NCBI RefSeq assembly: GCF_902809835.1
Contig: NZ_CADDWM010000001.1
Coordinates: 53,987 to 117,986 of the forward strand
DNA length: 64,000 nt
Direction: 5' to 3'
Source: Agromyces sp. Marseille-P2726
Lineage (GTDB): Bacteria > Actinomycetota > Actinomycetes > Actinomycetales > Microbacteriaceae
The notes beneath the pieces were generated by a model. It saw only the letters and a program-made list of their open reading frames with translations. It did not search any database and had not been told where the DNA came from. How positions within the stretch are numbered: the stretch's first letter is position 1; every line of letters begins with the position of its first letter. Shown here one piece after another: positions 42,688 through 54,193 of this stretch. A program made the translations under genes and the position numbers.

Positions 42688-44088
42688 ATGACCAGCCATT
42701 TCGATGTCGTCGTCCTCGGCGCCGGTCCCGGCGGGTACGTCGCCGCGGTGCGCGCCGCCCAGCTGGGGCTCAGCACCGCCGTGATCGAGGAGAAGTACTG
42801 GGGCGGGGTGTGCCTGAACGTCGGATGCATCCCCTCGAAGGCGCTCCTGCGCAACGCGGAGCTCGCCCACATCTTCCACGCACAGGCCGCGCAGTTCGGC
42901 ATGAGCGGCGACGTGACCTTCGACTACGGGGTCGCCTACGACCGCAGCCGACAGGTGGCCGAGGGCCGGGTCAAGGGCGTGCACTACCTGATGAAGAAGA
43001 ACAAGATCACCGAGTTCGACGGGCGCGGCACCTTCCGCGACGCGAACACGATCGACGTGACGAAGGCCGACGGGTCGACCGAGACGGTGACGTTCGACAA
43101 CGCGATCATCGCGACCGGTTCGCGCGTGAAGCTGCTGCCCGGGGTCGAGCTCTCGCAGAACATCGTGACGTACGAGACGCAGATCCTGTCCCGTGACCTC
43201 CCCCGTTCGATCGCGATCGTCGGCGCCGGGGCCATCGGCATGGAGTTCGCGTACGTGCTGCGCAACTACGGCGTCGACGTGACGATCATCGAGTTCCTCG
43301 ACCGGGCACTGCCGAACGAAGACGTCGACGTGTCGAAGGAGATCACCAAGCAGTACCGCAAGATCGGCGTGCCGATCCTCACCTCGACGAAGGTGCAGAC
43401 GGTCACCGACAACGGGTCATCCGTCACCGTGACGTACGAGGGCGCCGACGGCCAGCCGGGATCGCTCGAAGTCGACAAGGTGCTCATGGCCGTGGGGTTC
43501 GCGCCGAACGTCGAGGGCTTCGGCCTCGAGGCCACGGGCGTTCAACTCACCGACCGCGGCGCGATCGCCATCGACGACCTCATGCGCACGAACGTGCCCC
43601 ACATCTACGCGATCGGCGACGTCACCGCCAAGCTCATGCTCGCGCACGTCGCCGAGGCGCAGGGCGTGGTCGCGGCCGAGACCATCGGCGGGGCCGAGAC
43701 GATGGAGCTCGGCGACTACCGCATGATGCCGCGAGCGACGTTCTGCTCGCCGCAGGTCGCGAGCTTCGGACTCACCGAGCAGCAGGCCCGCGATGAGGGG
43801 TACGACGTGAAAATCGCGACGTTCCCGTTCACGGCGAACGGCAAGGCGCATGGTCTGGGCGACCCGGTCGGTTTCGTGAAGCTCATCGCCGATGCCAAGT
43901 ACCTCGAGCTGCTCGGCGGCCACCTCATCGGCCCCGACGTCTCGGAGCTGCTGCCCGAGCTCACCCTCGCGCAGAAGTGGGATCTCGGGGCGCTCGAGCT
44001 GGCACGCAACGTGCACACGCACCCGACGCTGTCGGAGGCCTTGCAGGAGGGATTCCACGGCCTCGCGGGCCACATGATCAACATGTAG
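42688..44088 (+). CDS. lpdA: Dihydrolipoyl dehydrogenase
   Basis: E3 of the 2-oxoacid dehydrogenase complexes: it reoxidises dihydrolipoamide with NAD+. The 466-residue protein has [10 protein letters not shown] for FAD, the redox disulfide C42/C47 in [16 protein letters not shown], a second nucleotide motif [12 protein letters not shown] and the C-terminal [13 protein letters not shown] with catalytic His-Glu. ATG 42688 follows a TAGGCT box by six bases. It stands alone with no E1 or E2 gene adjacent. The 190 bases after it contain no gene I can support. Confidence 0.96.
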   Translation: MTSHFDVVVLGAGPGGYVAAVRAAQLGLSTAVIEEKYWGGVCLNVGCIPSKALLRNAELAHIFHAQAAQFGMSGDVTFDYGVAYDRSRQVAEGRVKGVHYLMKKNKITEFDGRGTFRDANTIDVTKADGSTETVTFDNAIIATGSRVKLLPGVELSQNIVTYETQILSRDLPRSIAIVGAGAIGMEFAYVLRNYGVDVTIIEFLDRALPNEDVDVSKEITKQYRKIGVPILTSTKVQTVTDNGSSVTVTYEGADGQPGSLEVDKVLMAVGFAPNVEGFGLEATGVQLTDRGAIAIDDLMRTNVPHIYAIGDVTAKLMLAHVAEAQGVVAAETIGGAETMELGDYRMMPRATFCSPQVASFGLTEQQARDEGYDVKIATFPFTANGKAHGLGDPVGFVKLIADAKYLELLGGHLIGPDVSELLPELTLAQKWDLGALELARNVHTHPTLSEALQEGFHGLAGHMINM

Positions 44089-44277
44089 TTGAGCACAACT
44101 GGAGTTCACCTGTGCCGTTGGCGTAAACCTTCGAGCCTGCCAGTGACGCGCAAAGCGATCAAGCCGTCGACGGGGCCACGGAACTTCGCGAGGCTGTGCG
44201 GTGGGTAACGGAGTCCCCTGTCGACGGTGAGAGGGGAGTCCCAGTGAAGTGATCAACACGAATAAGGGGGGCGAACC

Positions 44278-44640
44278 GTGCTACCACCACAGGGCGGTTA
44301 CACATGGGGGATTATCGGCGACCAACTGATCTGCCGGAAAGGAGGCAAGACGCAAGCCGTGGTCGGTTTCGCCCGTGTGGCTCGAACGACCGAACACCAT
44401 GACGAGGAACTGCAGGACTTGACCGATCGCATCAACGAATTGGTGGAAGCCCATCCGGCCGCGCGCACACGGAGCGACGGTCGGGAACTGAGCATGATCC
44501 TGACACCCGACGGTTGGATGCTGGCGTACACGATGAACCAGCACGACAGAGACTGGTCGGCGGAGCACGAAACGGGGGAGGTGCTCGACCTCGACAGTGG
44601 CGACGACGACGTGATCCGCGAAAAACTGGGGTTGGTGTAG
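44278..44640 (+). CDS. Hypothetical protein with lower GC
   Basis: The 120-residue protein is soluble and acidic at its end (DLDSGDDDVIREKLGLV) with no motif I know. It has GTG 44278 and an aaggggggc site. The local GC is visibly lower than neighbours, so it could be a recent arrival. It is convergent with the lipoprotein gene. Confidence 0.65.
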   Translation: MLPPQGGYTWGIIGDQLICRKGGKTQAVVGFARVARTTEHHDEELQDLTDRINELVEAHPAARTRSDGRELSMILTPDGWMLAYTMNQHDRDWSAEHETGEVLDLDSGDDDVIREKLGLV

Positions 44641-44691
44641 GTCAACCCGTCGGTGAACCGGGGTGACCGGCCCGACCGCGGCCACGACCGT

Positions 44692-45216
44692 TCAGTCCTT
44701 CTCTCCCTTGCCGTCTTTCCCCTTCCCTTTGTCGCCCTTGTCCTTCGGGCCTTTGCCGCCCTTGTCCTTCGGGCCATCTCCGTCCGATTCGTCGTCGCCG
44801 CCTGAGCCGCTGCTCTGGTGTTGCAGCTGGTCGAGTTGCTGCTGGAGCTGCGACTGCACGTCCTGGAGCTGTTGCTCGAGCTGTGCCTGCTGTTCCTGGA
44901 GGCGCTGCCGCTCGGCTTCGTGGGCCGCGGCCGTGATCGCAGCCTGGAGGTCCATTCGGACGAGGTCCATGGCGGTGACGATCTGGTTGAATCGCTCCTC
45001 GTCGACCTTCCCGTCGGCGCGTGCGGCGGTGAGCTCCTCGCTGAGTACGTCGAGCTGGGTGACGGCGCCCTGCCAGTCGCCGGCGGCGCTCGCCTTGCTG
45101 ACGGCAACCACCTGCCGTCGGAAACTCTGCTGGGTCTCCTGGTCGTAGGTCGGGGCGCACGCCGACAAGGCGAGTACCGCCGCGATCGCGCCTGCCGCCA
45201 ATCTCATCGACGTCAT
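44692..45216 (-). CDS. Lipoprotein with Gln-rich coiled coil and Lys/Asp-rich tail
   Basis: The 174-residue protein has a signal peptide ending in the lipobox LSAC, so it is anchored outside. A helical middle (RLQEQQAQLEQQLQDVQSQL) is a predicted coiled coil. The tail is KDKGGKGPKDKGDKGK-like. The ATG at 45216 has gaaggggg eight bases before it. The role is unknown; Lys-rich tails suggest binding to anionic wall polymers. Confidence 0.78.
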   Translation of the reverse strand: MTSMRLAAGAIAAVLALSACAPTYDQETQQSFRRQVVAVSKASAAGDWQGAVTQLDVLSEELTAARADGKVDEERFNQIVTAMDLVRMDLQAAITAAAHEAERQRLQEQQAQLEQQLQDVQSQLQQQLDQLQHQSSGSGGDDESDGDGPKDKGGKGPKDKGDKGKGKDGKGEKD

Positions 45217-45338
45217 TGCAGCGCCCCCTTCCGCGGGCAACCCTAGCGACGAACGTGATCAGGGTGACCCCGGTTGACAGCTGTCACGAGGATGCGCCGC
45301 GCGTCCTCGTCCCTGCGGCGCGAGTTCCGTGCACGGGA

Positions 45339-45986
45339 CTACTCGATGCTGGAACGCAGGTCGACGGGCCGGTCGCCCCAGGCCGCAAGTCGCGCCTCGA
45401 GCCGAGTTCGCACCGCCGGCCAGTCGTCGATGATCACCGAGTACACGGCGGAGTCACGGAACGACCCGTCGGCACGGCGCTTGTCGCGGCGCGCGATTCC
45501 CTCGAACTGCGCCCCGAGCTTCGCGATCGCGGCGCGGGATCGGGCATTCAACGCGTCGGCCTGCAGCTTGACCCGACCGAAGCCGTGGTCGAACGCGAGC
45601 CCGAGCAGCAGCAGTTTCGCCTCGGGATTCACGGCGGTGCCCCAGACCCGCGGATCGTACGCCGTCCAGCCGATATGAGCGGACTCGTCGGCGAGGTCGA
45701 GGTCGCCGAGCTTCGTCGCGCCGATCACCGCACCGTGGTCGGGCCCGCCCTCGATGCGCACGGTCCACGGCATGGCCGCCGGCCCACCCGCGTAGTACCC
45801 GCGGGCGAACGCGTCGAACGCCGGCAGGTCGGCAGGAAGACCCGCAGGACCGCCGCCGTAGCCGCCGGCGAAGACGTCGGGGTGCCCGATGGCGCGATGC
45901 AACGCCGGGATGTCCTCGGAGACGAACGGGGTGAGCTGGACGAATCGGCCGATGAGCGGTTCGTCGGCGGGGCGGATCGCGGTCAC
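45339..45986 (-). CDS. GNAT-family N-acetyltransferase (RimJ/RimL-like)
   Basis: The 215-residue protein has the acetyl-CoA fold of the RimJ/RimL branch: VQLTPFVSEDIPALHRAIG, HIGWTAYDPRVWGTAVNPEAKLL, and NARSRAAIAKLGAQFEG. It would acetylate an amine, perhaps a ribosomal protein or small molecule. GTG 45986 has CAGACT six bases upstream. It ends with a SIE* read from a tcgagtag word like that of the REP-like repeat. Confidence 0.9.
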   Translation of the reverse strand: MTAIRPADEPLIGRFVQLTPFVSEDIPALHRAIGHPDVFAGGYGGGPAGLPADLPAFDAFARGYYAGGPAAMPWTVRIEGGPDHGAVIGATKLGDLDLADESAHIGWTAYDPRVWGTAVNPEAKLLLLGLAFDHGFGRVKLQADALNARSRAAIAKLGAQFEGIARRDKRRADGSFRDSAVYSVIIDDWPAVRTRLEARLAAWGDRPVDLRSSIE

Positions 45987-46089
45987 CCGACGAGTCTGGC
46001 ACGGCAGGCGTTCCCAGCACTTCCGCAGGGCAGGTGCCGCCTTCTACCATGACGAGGGTATCGATCCGACAGGTGGGATGGTGGCGGAC

Positions 46090-46311
46090 ATGGGTGCATT
46101 GGACGACCTGAGCAAGAAGGCGCAGGAGTTCGTCGAGGAGAACAAGGACAAGATCAACGAGGCCCTCAACAGCGAGCAGGCCGAGGACATCAGCGACAAG
46201 ATCCTCGACGGCGTCGCCGGTGCGGCGAAGAAGGTCGCGCCCGACGAGCACGACGCCAAGATCGATGAGGTGCGCGACAACATCGACAAGAAGATCGGCA
46301 CCGAGCCGTAG
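46090..46311 (+). CDS. Small helical protein (Rv0909/antitoxin-like)
   Basis: The 73-residue protein (MGALDDLSKKAQEFVEENKDKINEAL...) is a charged amphipathic helix throughout, like the small actinobacterial antitoxin-like Rv0909 group. No toxin gene is adjacent, so the name is only by similarity. A start at 46078 is the alternative. It ends before a strong terminator. Confidence 0.62.
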   Translation: MGALDDLSKKAQEFVEENKDKINEALNSEQAEDISDKILDGVAGAAKKVAPDEHDAKIDEVRDNIDKKIGTEP

Positions 46312-46335
46312 GCCGCCGACCACGAACAACCGAGC

Positions 46336-46369
46336 AGGGCGGATGCCGCGCAGTCGCGGCATCCGCCCT
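46336..46369. terminator. Strong bidirectional terminator built from GGATGCC words
   Basis: agggcggatgccgcg and its complement form a perfect 15-bp stem with a 4-base loop, between the convergent small gene and purA. Confidence 0.7.
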
Positions 46370-46372
46370 CGC

Positions 46373-47659
46373 TCATGTCAGCAGGTCGTGCACCTGCACG
46401 ATCTCATCGCGACCGGGGCCGACGCCGATCGCCGAGATGCGTGAACCGCTCATCGCCTCGAGCTCGCGCACGTAGCTCTGGGCGTTCGGGGGCAGGTCGT
46501 CGAACGCCCGCGCTCCCGAGATGTCTTCGGTCCAACCCGGGAACTCCTCGTAGACGGGCACGGCGTGGTGGAAGTCGGACTGCGAGACGGGCACCTCGTC
46601 GACCCGCTGCCCATCGACCTCGTAGGCGACCGCAACGGGGATCTTCTCGAGACCGGTGAGCACGTCGAGCTTCGTGAGCACGAAATCGGTGACGCCATTG
46701 ATGCGGGCGGCGTACCGCGCGATGGGCGCGTCGTACCACCCGGTGCGGCGAGCGCGGCCGGTGGTGGTGCCGAACTCGGCGCCCTTCTCGGAGAGGAACT
46801 CACCCCACTCGTCGAACAGCTCGGTGGGGAAGGGACCCGCGCCCACCCTCGTCGTGTACGCCTTCACCACGCCGATCACGCGGTCGATGCGGTTCGGCGC
46901 GATGCCGGAACCGGTGACCGCGCCGCCGCTCGTGGCGTTCGACGAGGTGACGAACGGGTACGTGCCGTGGTCGACGTCGAGCATGGTGGCCTGGCCGCCC
47001 TCGAACAGCACGGTCTCGCCGCGTTCGAGCGCCTGGTGCAGCAGCAGCGACGTGTCGGTGACCATGGGCCGCAGCCGATCGACGTACGAGAGCAGGTCGT
47101 CGACGATCTCGTCGACGCCGATCGCGCGGCGATTGTAGACCTTGACGAGCAGGTGGTTCTTCTGGTCGAGAGCGCCTTCGACCTTCTGCCGCAGGATGTT
47201 CTCGTCGAAGAGGTCTTGCAGGCGGATGCCGACGCGGTTGATCTTGTCGGCGTACGTCGGCCCGATGCCGCGGCCGGTCGTGCCGATCTGGCGCTTGCCG
47301 AGGAATCGCTCGGTCACCTTGTCGAGCGTGCGATGGTACTGGGTGATCAGGTGGGCGTTGGCCGAGATGCGGAGCTTCGAGACATCCACCCCGCGGGTCT
47401 CGAGGCCCTCGAGCTCCTCGAACAGCACCTCGACGTCGACCACGACGCCGTTGGAGATGACGGGCGTGACGCCCGGGGTGAGGATGCCCGACGGCAGCAG
47501 GTGCAGCGCGTACTTCTCGTCGCCGATGACCACGGTGTGGCCCGCATTGTTGCCGCCGTTGAACTTGACGACGTAGTCGAGCCGTGAACCGAGCAGATCG
47601 GTCGCCTTGCCCTTGCCCTCGTCGCCCCATTGCGCCCCGATGAGTACGGCTGCGGGCAT
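46373..47659 (-). CDS. purA: Adenylosuccinate synthetase
   Basis: PurA joins IMP and aspartate with GTP on the way to AMP. The 428-residue protein starts [19 protein letters not shown], the P-loop and IMP motif, and has [28 protein letters not shown] and [10 protein letters not shown]. It has an agaggactgag site before the ATG. The DUF3151 gene is directly upstream with a 1-base gap, a pairing seen in other actinobacteria. Confidence 0.98.
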   Translation of the reverse strand: MPAAVLIGAQWGDEGKGKATDLLGSRLDYVVKFNGGNNAGHTVVIGDEKYALHLLPSGILTPGVTPVISNGVVVDVEVLFEELEGLETRGVDVSKLRISANAHLITQYHRTLDKVTERFLGKRQIGTTGRGIGPTYADKINRVGIRLQDLFDENILRQKVEGALDQKNHLLVKVYNRRAIGVDEIVDDLLSYVDRLRPMVTDTSLLLHQALERGETVLFEGGQATMLDVDHGTYPFVTSSNATSGGAVTGSGIAPNRIDRVIGVVKAYTTRVGAGPFPTELFDEWGEFLSEKGAEFGTTTGRARRTGWYDAPIARYAARINGVTDFVLTKLDVLTGLEKIPVAVAYEVDGQRVDEVPVSQSDFHHAVPVYEEFPGWTEDISGARAFDDLPPNAQSYVRELEAMSGSRISAIGVGPGRDEIVQVHDLLT

Positions 47660-47660
47660 C

Positions 47661-48200
47661 TCAGTCCTCTCCTGCCGCGTCGGCGGTGGGGTCGGCGAGC
47701 GGCTCGCCGGTGTGGCCTTCGGTTCGGGATGCCGCATCGAACACGCCGTCGGCCCCGACGACGGTCATCAGCTGGGTCGGCGTGAACTCGGAACGGATGC
47801 GGGCCGGTGCCTCGGCATCGGCAGAGGCGAGCTCGTCGGCGAGCCGGGACGCGCGCTCGTCGAGGCCGAGCTGGAGAGCGGCGCGGCGCTTCGCGTCGAG
47901 TGCGCGAAGGTACGCCCGGTTCGGCTCGGCCGACCAGGGCACGCGGGAGCCGGGCGTCCACCCGGCCGCGGAGAGCTGCTCGCGGGCCAGGTCGACGGCC
48001 ATCGCGGCGAAGGCGAGAGCTTCCACCCAGCGCCCCTCGGAGTCGGCGACGTCGGCGAGCTCGGCCCACGCGAGAGGCGACGACGGATGCCGCGCCACGA
48101 CGGACGCGATGGAGGCTCGATCCACTTCGGCGAGTGCCTGGCGCACGTCGGGTTCGTCGGCGAGCGCGGGCTCGTGCTCTGCTGGTTCGTCTGCGGCCAC
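47661..48200 (-). CDS. DUF3151 family protein
   Basis: The 179-residue protein is acidic and mostly helical ([33 protein letters not shown]), a TPR-like segment typical of DUF3151. The function is unknown; its place before purA is conserved. GTG 48200 is chosen because TAAGGT lies five bases upstream; a GTG at 48221 is in frame too. Confidence 0.85.
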   Translation of the reverse strand: MAADEPAEHEPALADEPDVRQALAEVDRASIASVVARHPSSPLAWAELADVADSEGRWVEALAFAAMAVDLAREQLSAAGWTPGSRVPWSAEPNRAYLRALDAKRRAALQLGLDERASRLADELASADAEAPARIRSEFTPTQLMTVVGADGVFDAASRTEGHTGEPLADPTADAAGED

Positions 48201-48205
48201 ACTCA

Positions 48206-48211
48206 ACCTTA
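48206..48211 (-). promoter_or_regulatory. -10 box of leaderless DUF3151-purA operon
   Basis: TAAGGT on the minus strand, five bases before the GTG. Confidence 0.45.
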
Positions 48212-48272
48212 TCGTGGGCACGTTTCGGGCCCGTGAACCACGTTGTGGGCCTGTGAACCACGAGGCAGCGCA

Positions 48273-48301
48273 GAGGGGCCGGACGCTCGGCCCGGCCCCT
48301 C
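48273..48301 (-). terminator. Hairpin terminator of the S8 protease gene
   Basis: gaggggccgg and ccggcccctc form a 10-bp stem about 20 bases after the protease stop. Confidence 0.55.
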
Positions 48302-48322
48302 ATGACCGCTCGGCTCAGGCGA

Positions 48323-49768
48323 TCACTGCACCGCGTTCAGCGCATTGACGTTGCCCGCGCCGTAGAACCCGTTGCGGTTCCCGCCCGTGCAGGTCGCCTG
48401 GTAGGGCAGCCCCGGACGCGGGTCGTAGACGCCCTCGGGGCACGGGAGCGGGGTCGCCGTGCGCTCGAGGAACGACGCCAGCTGGCCCGGCTGCATGCCC
48501 GGGTGCGCCGACAGGGCGAGGGCCGCGACGCCGGCAGCGTGCGGGCCGGCCATCGACGTGCCCTGCGAGTAGCTCCATCCGCCGGGGACCGTCGAGAGCA
48601 CGGCATCCGTCGTCGTCGAAACCGCCGGGTTGCGCCAACGCGTGTCACCGCCGGGAGCCGCCACGTCGACGACGCCCTGACCGTACGACGAGTAGTAGCT
48701 CTTGACCTCGCCGGGGCCGACGGCGGAGACGGTCACCACGCCGGGGGCTTCCGCAGGCAGGTCGCGGCACGCGTTGTTGATCTCGCGCGTCTCGACGGGC
48801 GAGCTGCCGTCGTTCGGGCTTCCCGCGTCGATGAACTTGTGCTGCAGGTCGACGTTGCTGTTCCCCGCCGAAGCGACGGTGAGGGTGCCCTTGTTCGCGG
48901 AGTAGCTCAGCGCGCGCTGCACCGCCTGCCAGACGGGGCGCTGGCGCGGGTCGTTGACGCAGTTGAACTCCCACGGGTCGATGTAATAGCTGTTGTTCGT
49001 GATCGGCATGCCATGGTCGGCGGCCCAGAGGTAACCGCAGATCGCGGCCTCGGGGTAGATGAACCCCTCGTCGTTGACGACCTTCACCGAGGCGACCTTC
49101 ACGCCAGGTGCCACGCCCGCGATGCCGATGCCGTTGATGGCGGCGGCGATGGTGCCCGCCACGTGGGTGCCGTGCGACGACGTCGTCGGGCTCCACGCGG
49201 CCTGGCTCGTGTCGACGACACCGCCGATGCACGAGGCACTCTGGTCCTTGGCGACCTGGGTCGCGAGGTCGGGGTGCGTTGCGTCGATGCCCGAGTCGAG
49301 CACACCCACTACGATCGACGGGTCACCGGTGGTGATGGCGTGCGCAGCAGGAACGTCGATCTGCGCCATGTCCCACTGGCGGTTCCAGAGCGGCTCGCCC
49401 GTGGGATCGCCCGTCGCCTCGAGGGCCGCCGAGTCGACCACCTCGGCGACCTCATCGTCGATGAGCGTCGTGCCGAGCCCCTCGGTCGATGCAACGGACT
49501 GCACACCCCCGCCGACCACCGCGTCGGCGAACGTGGTGCTCGACGACCGAGCGACGAGCACGCCGATCTGGTCGTATGCGGCGACGACGCTGCCGCCGGC
49601 CGCTGCGACCCGCGCCGCAGCCTTGTCGGTGCTCTTGCCCTGCGGTGCGAGCACGAGGTACGTGGTCTCGGGGCCGGACTCGGCCGCCGCGGGTGCGACA
49701 GCCGTGCCGATGAGACCGACGGCGAGGGCCACTGCGGATGCCGCGCCGATCACCTTGTTCTTCTTCAT
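48323..49768 (-). CDS. Secreted S8-family (subtilisin-like) serine protease
   Basis: The 481-residue protein has a signal peptide (cut after AAAES, about residue 30) and an inhibitor-like prodomain to about 130. The catalytic domain follows, with D158 in GVLDSGID, H199 in SHGTHVAG and S405 in GTSMAGPHAAG. It should act outside the cell on proteins. No C-terminal membrane anchor is present, so it is released. GGAGG lies five bases before the ATG. Confidence 0.95.
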   Translation of the reverse strand: MKKNKVIGAASAVALAVGLIGTAVAPAAAESGPETTYLVLAPQGKSTDKAAARVAAAGGSVVAAYDQIGVLVARSSSTTFADAVVGGGVQSVASTEGLGTTLIDDEVAEVVDSAALEATGDPTGEPLWNRQWDMAQIDVPAAHAITTGDPSIVVGVLDSGIDATHPDLATQVAKDQSASCIGGVVDTSQAAWSPTTSSHGTHVAGTIAAAINGIGIAGVAPGVKVASVKVVNDEGFIYPEAAICGYLWAADHGMPITNNSYYIDPWEFNCVNDPRQRPVWQAVQRALSYSANKGTLTVASAGNSNVDLQHKFIDAGSPNDGSSPVETREINNACRDLPAEAPGVVTVSAVGPGEVKSYYSSYGQGVVDVAAPGGDTRWRNPAVSTTTDAVLSTVPGGWSYSQGTSMAGPHAAGVAALALSAHPGMQPGQLASFLERTATPLPCPEGVYDPRPGLPYQATCTGGNRNGFYGAGNVNALNAVQ

Positions 49769-49793
49769 TCATTCCTCCGTTGGTGATGAGTGA

Positions 49794-51386
<1,593 letters not shown>

Positions 51387-51527
51387 GCCGAGCGGAGTTT
51401 CGAGACGGCGCTGCGCGCCTCCTCTACCCGCAGCATGTGGACACCGCTCGCCCTCGCCTCTGTCCCGGAGACGGACGGCGGTGCGATACTCAGTCAACTG
51501 CTCCGCGACCGTACTGGGGAGGACGCG

Positions 51528-51569
51528 ATGGCTGACGCTCGACCACGACCGGGCGGGGTGCCGAGGTGA
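51528..51569 (+). CDS. 13-codon leader ORF overlapping the cls start
   Basis: ATG GCT ... AGG TGA codes MADARPRPGGVPR with a ggggaggac site. Its TGA shares bases with the GTG start of cls (GTGA). Translation of the leader would deliver ribosomes to cls. Too short to be certain. Confidence 0.45.
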   Translation: MADARPRPGGVPR

Positions 51570-53038
51570 GCGCCGAGCTGGGGAACCTGCTCGGCGGAAT
51601 CCTCATCCTCGCCGACTTGGCCATCCGCATCGCGGCACTCATCATCATCCCGCGCGACCGCAAGCCGACCGCCGCGATGGCGTGGCTGCTCGCGATCTTC
51701 CTCATCCCGTTCGTCGGCATCATCCTCTTCCTGCTCATCGGCAGCGTGAAGCTGCCGAGGAAGCGGATGCAGCGGCAGCGTGAGATCAACGCGATGATCG
51801 AGCGGCGCGCCGAGGCTGCGGAGCTCGATGTCGACCCGTGGACGTGGCCGACCTGGTTCCGCACGATCACCGAGCAGAACCGAGTGCTCGGCGCCCTGCC
51901 GGCGACCGGCGGGAACGGAGCCGAGCTCATCGGCGACTACCAGGCGTCGATCGACCGGATGGCCGCCGACGTCGACCTCGCCGAGCGCTTCGTGCATGTC
52001 GAGTTCTTCATCGTCGCCTTCGACGACACCACGCGAGGCTTCTTCGCCGCGATGGAACGGGCGGTGCAGCGCGGCGTCACGGTGCGGCTCCTCATGGACC
52101 ACATCGCGTCGGCGAAGATCCCGATCCACAAACAGACCGTGGCCGAGCTCGACCGGATCGGCGTCGTCTGGCGGTACCTGCTGCCCGTGCAGCCGTTCAA
52201 GGGTCACTACCAGCGACCCGACCTGCGCAACCATCGCAAGCTCGTGGTCGTCGATGGCCGCGTCGCGTACACCGGCTCGCAGAACCTCATCGACCGCAGC
52301 TACGACTCTCCGAAGAACCTGAAGCGGGGGCTCAAGTGGCAGGAGCTCGTGACGCGGGTCACGGGCTCCGCTGTCACGGCGATCAACGCGGTCTTCCTCT
52401 CGGACTGGTACGCCGAGACCGACGAGAACCTCCTCGTCGAGGAGCACGTGCCGGTGACCGAGGTACCCGTCGACGCCGCACCCGATGCGCTGGTCTGCCA
52501 GGTCGTGCCGAGCGGCCCCGCCTACGAATTGGAGAACAACCTTCGCCTCTTCCTCGGCCTGGTGAACGCCGCCCAGGAGCAGGTCATCATCACGAGCCCG
52601 TACTTCGTGCCCGACGAGGCCATGATGTACGCGATCACCTCGGCGCGCCTGCGCGGTCTCGAGGTGCAGCTGTTCGTGTCGGAGATCGGAGACCAGGGAT
52701 CGGTGTGGCACGCGCAGCGTTCGTACTACGGGGCGCTGCTTCGCGCGGGCGTGCGCATCTTCCTCTACCCGGGTCCGTACATCCTGCATGCGAAGCACCT
52801 CTCGATCGACGATGACGTGGCCGTGATCGGCTCCAGCAACATGGACATCCGATCGTTCAACCTCAACTTCGAGATCTCGTTGCTCGTGCGAGGGTCGTCG
52901 TTCGTGGCCGAGATGCGCGAGGTCGAGGCCGGGTATCGTGCGATCGGGCGCGAACTCACGCTCGACGCGTGGGAGCGGGAACCCGCGTCGGCGACGTTCC
53001 TCGACGGCGTCGCGAGGCTCACGTCGGCACTGCAATAG
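51566..53038 (+). CDS. cls: Cardiolipin synthase
   Basis: The 490-residue membrane enzyme condenses two phosphatidylglycerols to cardiolipin. It has two N-terminal helices (LGGILILADLAIRIAALIII; LLAIFLIPFVGIILFLLIG) and two phospholipase D HKD motifs: NHRKLVVVDGRVAYTGSQN and HAKHLSIDDDVAVIGSSNMD. GTG 51566 overlaps a 13-codon leader ORF. The GAP-family gene follows at 53070. Confidence 0.95.
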   Translation: MSAELGNLLGGILILADLAIRIAALIIIPRDRKPTAAMAWLLAIFLIPFVGIILFLLIGSVKLPRKRMQRQREINAMIERRAEAAELDVDPWTWPTWFRTITEQNRVLGALPATGGNGAELIGDYQASIDRMAADVDLAERFVHVEFFIVAFDDTTRGFFAAMERAVQRGVTVRLLMDHIASAKIPIHKQTVAELDRIGVVWRYLLPVQPFKGHYQRPDLRNHRKLVVVDGRVAYTGSQNLIDRSYDSPKNLKRGLKWQELVTRVTGSAVTAINAVFLSDWYAETDENLLVEEHVPVTEVPVDAAPDALVCQVVPSGPAYELENNLRLFLGLVNAAQEQVIITSPYFVPDEAMMYAITSARLRGLEVQLFVSEIGDQGSVWHAQRSYYGALLRAGVRIFLYPGPYILHAKHLSIDDDVAVIGSSNMDIRSFNLNFEISLLVRGSSFVAEMREVEAGYRAIGRELTLDAWEREPASATFLDGVARLTSALQ

Positions 53039-53069
53039 CCGGCACTACAAGAGAGGAGGGGAGGGAACG

Positions 53070-53738
53070 ATGCTGCAGGCGCTCGGGCACATCCTCCCGA
53101 TCGCGCTCGCGGTCGCCATCAGTTCGGTGCCGATCATGGCGACCATCCTCATCCTGCTCTCGCCGAACCGCTCCCGGTCGGCGTTGCCCTTCCTGCTCGG
53201 ATGGGTGCTCGGCATGGCGGTGGTCGTCACGCTCTGCACCCTCGGCGCTCAGGCGATCCCGACGCCGCGGTCGCAGCGGCGGCCCGACACGGTGATCGGC
53301 GTCGGCGAGATCATCGTGGGCGCGGCGCTCGTCGTGATCGCGATCATCGCCTGGGTGCGCGTGCGCCGTCATCCGACGGATGCGATGCCCAAGTGGCTCG
53401 ACGCGGTCTCGTCGTTCCGACCGTGGGCGTCGTTCGGCGTCGCATTCGGGCTCAACGTGCGCCCGAAGGGGCTGCTGCTGGCGATCGCGGCCGGGCTCGC
53501 GCTTCGCGGCGACGGCCTCACCCTTCCCGAGTCGGCGGTGGCGATCGCGATCTACACGATCGTCGGGGCCTCGACCGTCGCCGTGCCGATCATCGTCACG
53601 CTCGCCGCTCCCGCGCGGATGGAGCCCCGGCTCGTCGCCATGAAGGACTGGGTCGCACGCAACAGCGGAGCCGTCACCGCGCTGATCCTCCTGCTCATCG
53701 GCGTCGTGATCATCGGCACGGGCCTGGGCCGGCTGTGA
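53070..53738 (+). CDS. GAP (Sap-like) family membrane protein
   Basis: The 222-residue protein has six helices and the start of GAP-family proteins (LPIALAVAISSVPIMATILILLS), with LGWVLGMAVVVTL. Mycobacterial relatives help move glycolipids (peptidoglycolipid-addressing). Placed after cls, a role in lipid export is plausible. It has a strong gaggaggggaggg site. Confidence 0.85.
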   Translation: MLQALGHILPIALAVAISSVPIMATILILLSPNRSRSALPFLLGWVLGMAVVVTLCTLGAQAIPTPRSQRRPDTVIGVGEIIVGAALVVIAIIAWVRVRRHPTDAMPKWLDAVSSFRPWASFGVAFGLNVRPKGLLLAIAAGLALRGDGLTLPESAVAIAIYTIVGASTVAVPIIVTLAAPARMEPRLVAMKDWVARNSGAVTALILLLIGVVIIGTGLGRL

Positions 53739-53745
53739 CCGGCCG

Positions 53746-54114
53746 TCAGGCCGGCGTCTGCTGGTGCGCCGCGACCCGCCACGCGCCATCCTCGTAGAGG
53801 TATGTCGTCGACATGCGCAGCTCTGCGGTGTCGTCGCCGCGACGGGCGACCGCCCGGTAGACGAGGATGCCCGCCCGGTCGCCGAGTCGGATGATCGCGG
53901 GTTCGTGCAGCTCGTACGAGTCCCACGGCGGTGCGCTGCGGAACGCCGCGAGGATCTCGTCGCGTCCGAGCATCGCCCCCTCGACCACCATGAGGGCGTC
54001 GCGCGTCATCGCGCGCTGGTAGTGCTCGCCGCCCCGACCGTCGAGGATCGCCCTCCATCCGGCGTGCTCCTCGTGCAGCAGGCGAGCGGGCAGGTCGTCG
54101 GTGATCTCGGTCAT
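53746..54114 (-). CDS. NTF2/SnoaL-like domain protein
   Basis: The 122-residue protein has the cone-like fold pattern of NTF2-family proteins (EILAAFRSAPPWDSYELHEP, TTYLYEDGAWRVAAHQQTPA). It could be an isomerase, a ligand binder or a structural protein; no catalytic motif is clear. TAGCGT lies six bases before the ATG. Confidence 0.78.
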   Translation of the reverse strand: MTEITDDLPARLLHEEHAGWRAILDGRGGEHYQRAMTRDALMVVEGAMLGRDEILAAFRSAPPWDSYELHEPAIIRLGDRAGILVYRAVARRGDDTAELRMSTTYLYEDGAWRVAAHQQTPA

Positions 54115-54120
54115 CCAGCC

Positions 54121-54126
54121 ACGCTA
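54121..54126 (-). promoter_or_regulatory. -10 box of leaderless NTF2-like gene
   Basis: TAGCGT on the minus strand, six bases before the ATG. Confidence 0.5.
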
Positions 54127-54193
54127 ACGGCGAACGGATGCCACGTGAAGGGGTTTCAGGATGCCGCGACCGCACGGCGGCGAGCGGGCCCCG

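Noticed and set aside
44089..44277. tRNA or small RNA gene after lpdA
   Set aside because: No cloverleaf or CCA end could be drawn; a loose ccgtcgac inverted pair with a 50-base loop is too weak to call.
46090..46311. Type II antitoxin with toxin partner
   Set aside because: The small protein resembles Rv0909-type antitoxins but flanking genes are a GNAT with RimJ/RimL features (and a 100-base gap in the divergent direction) and purA; no convincing partner.
51391..51440. Another REP-like repeat copy after argG
   Set aside because: cgagcggagtttcgagacggcgctgc is only a degenerate match; I could not align a full core.
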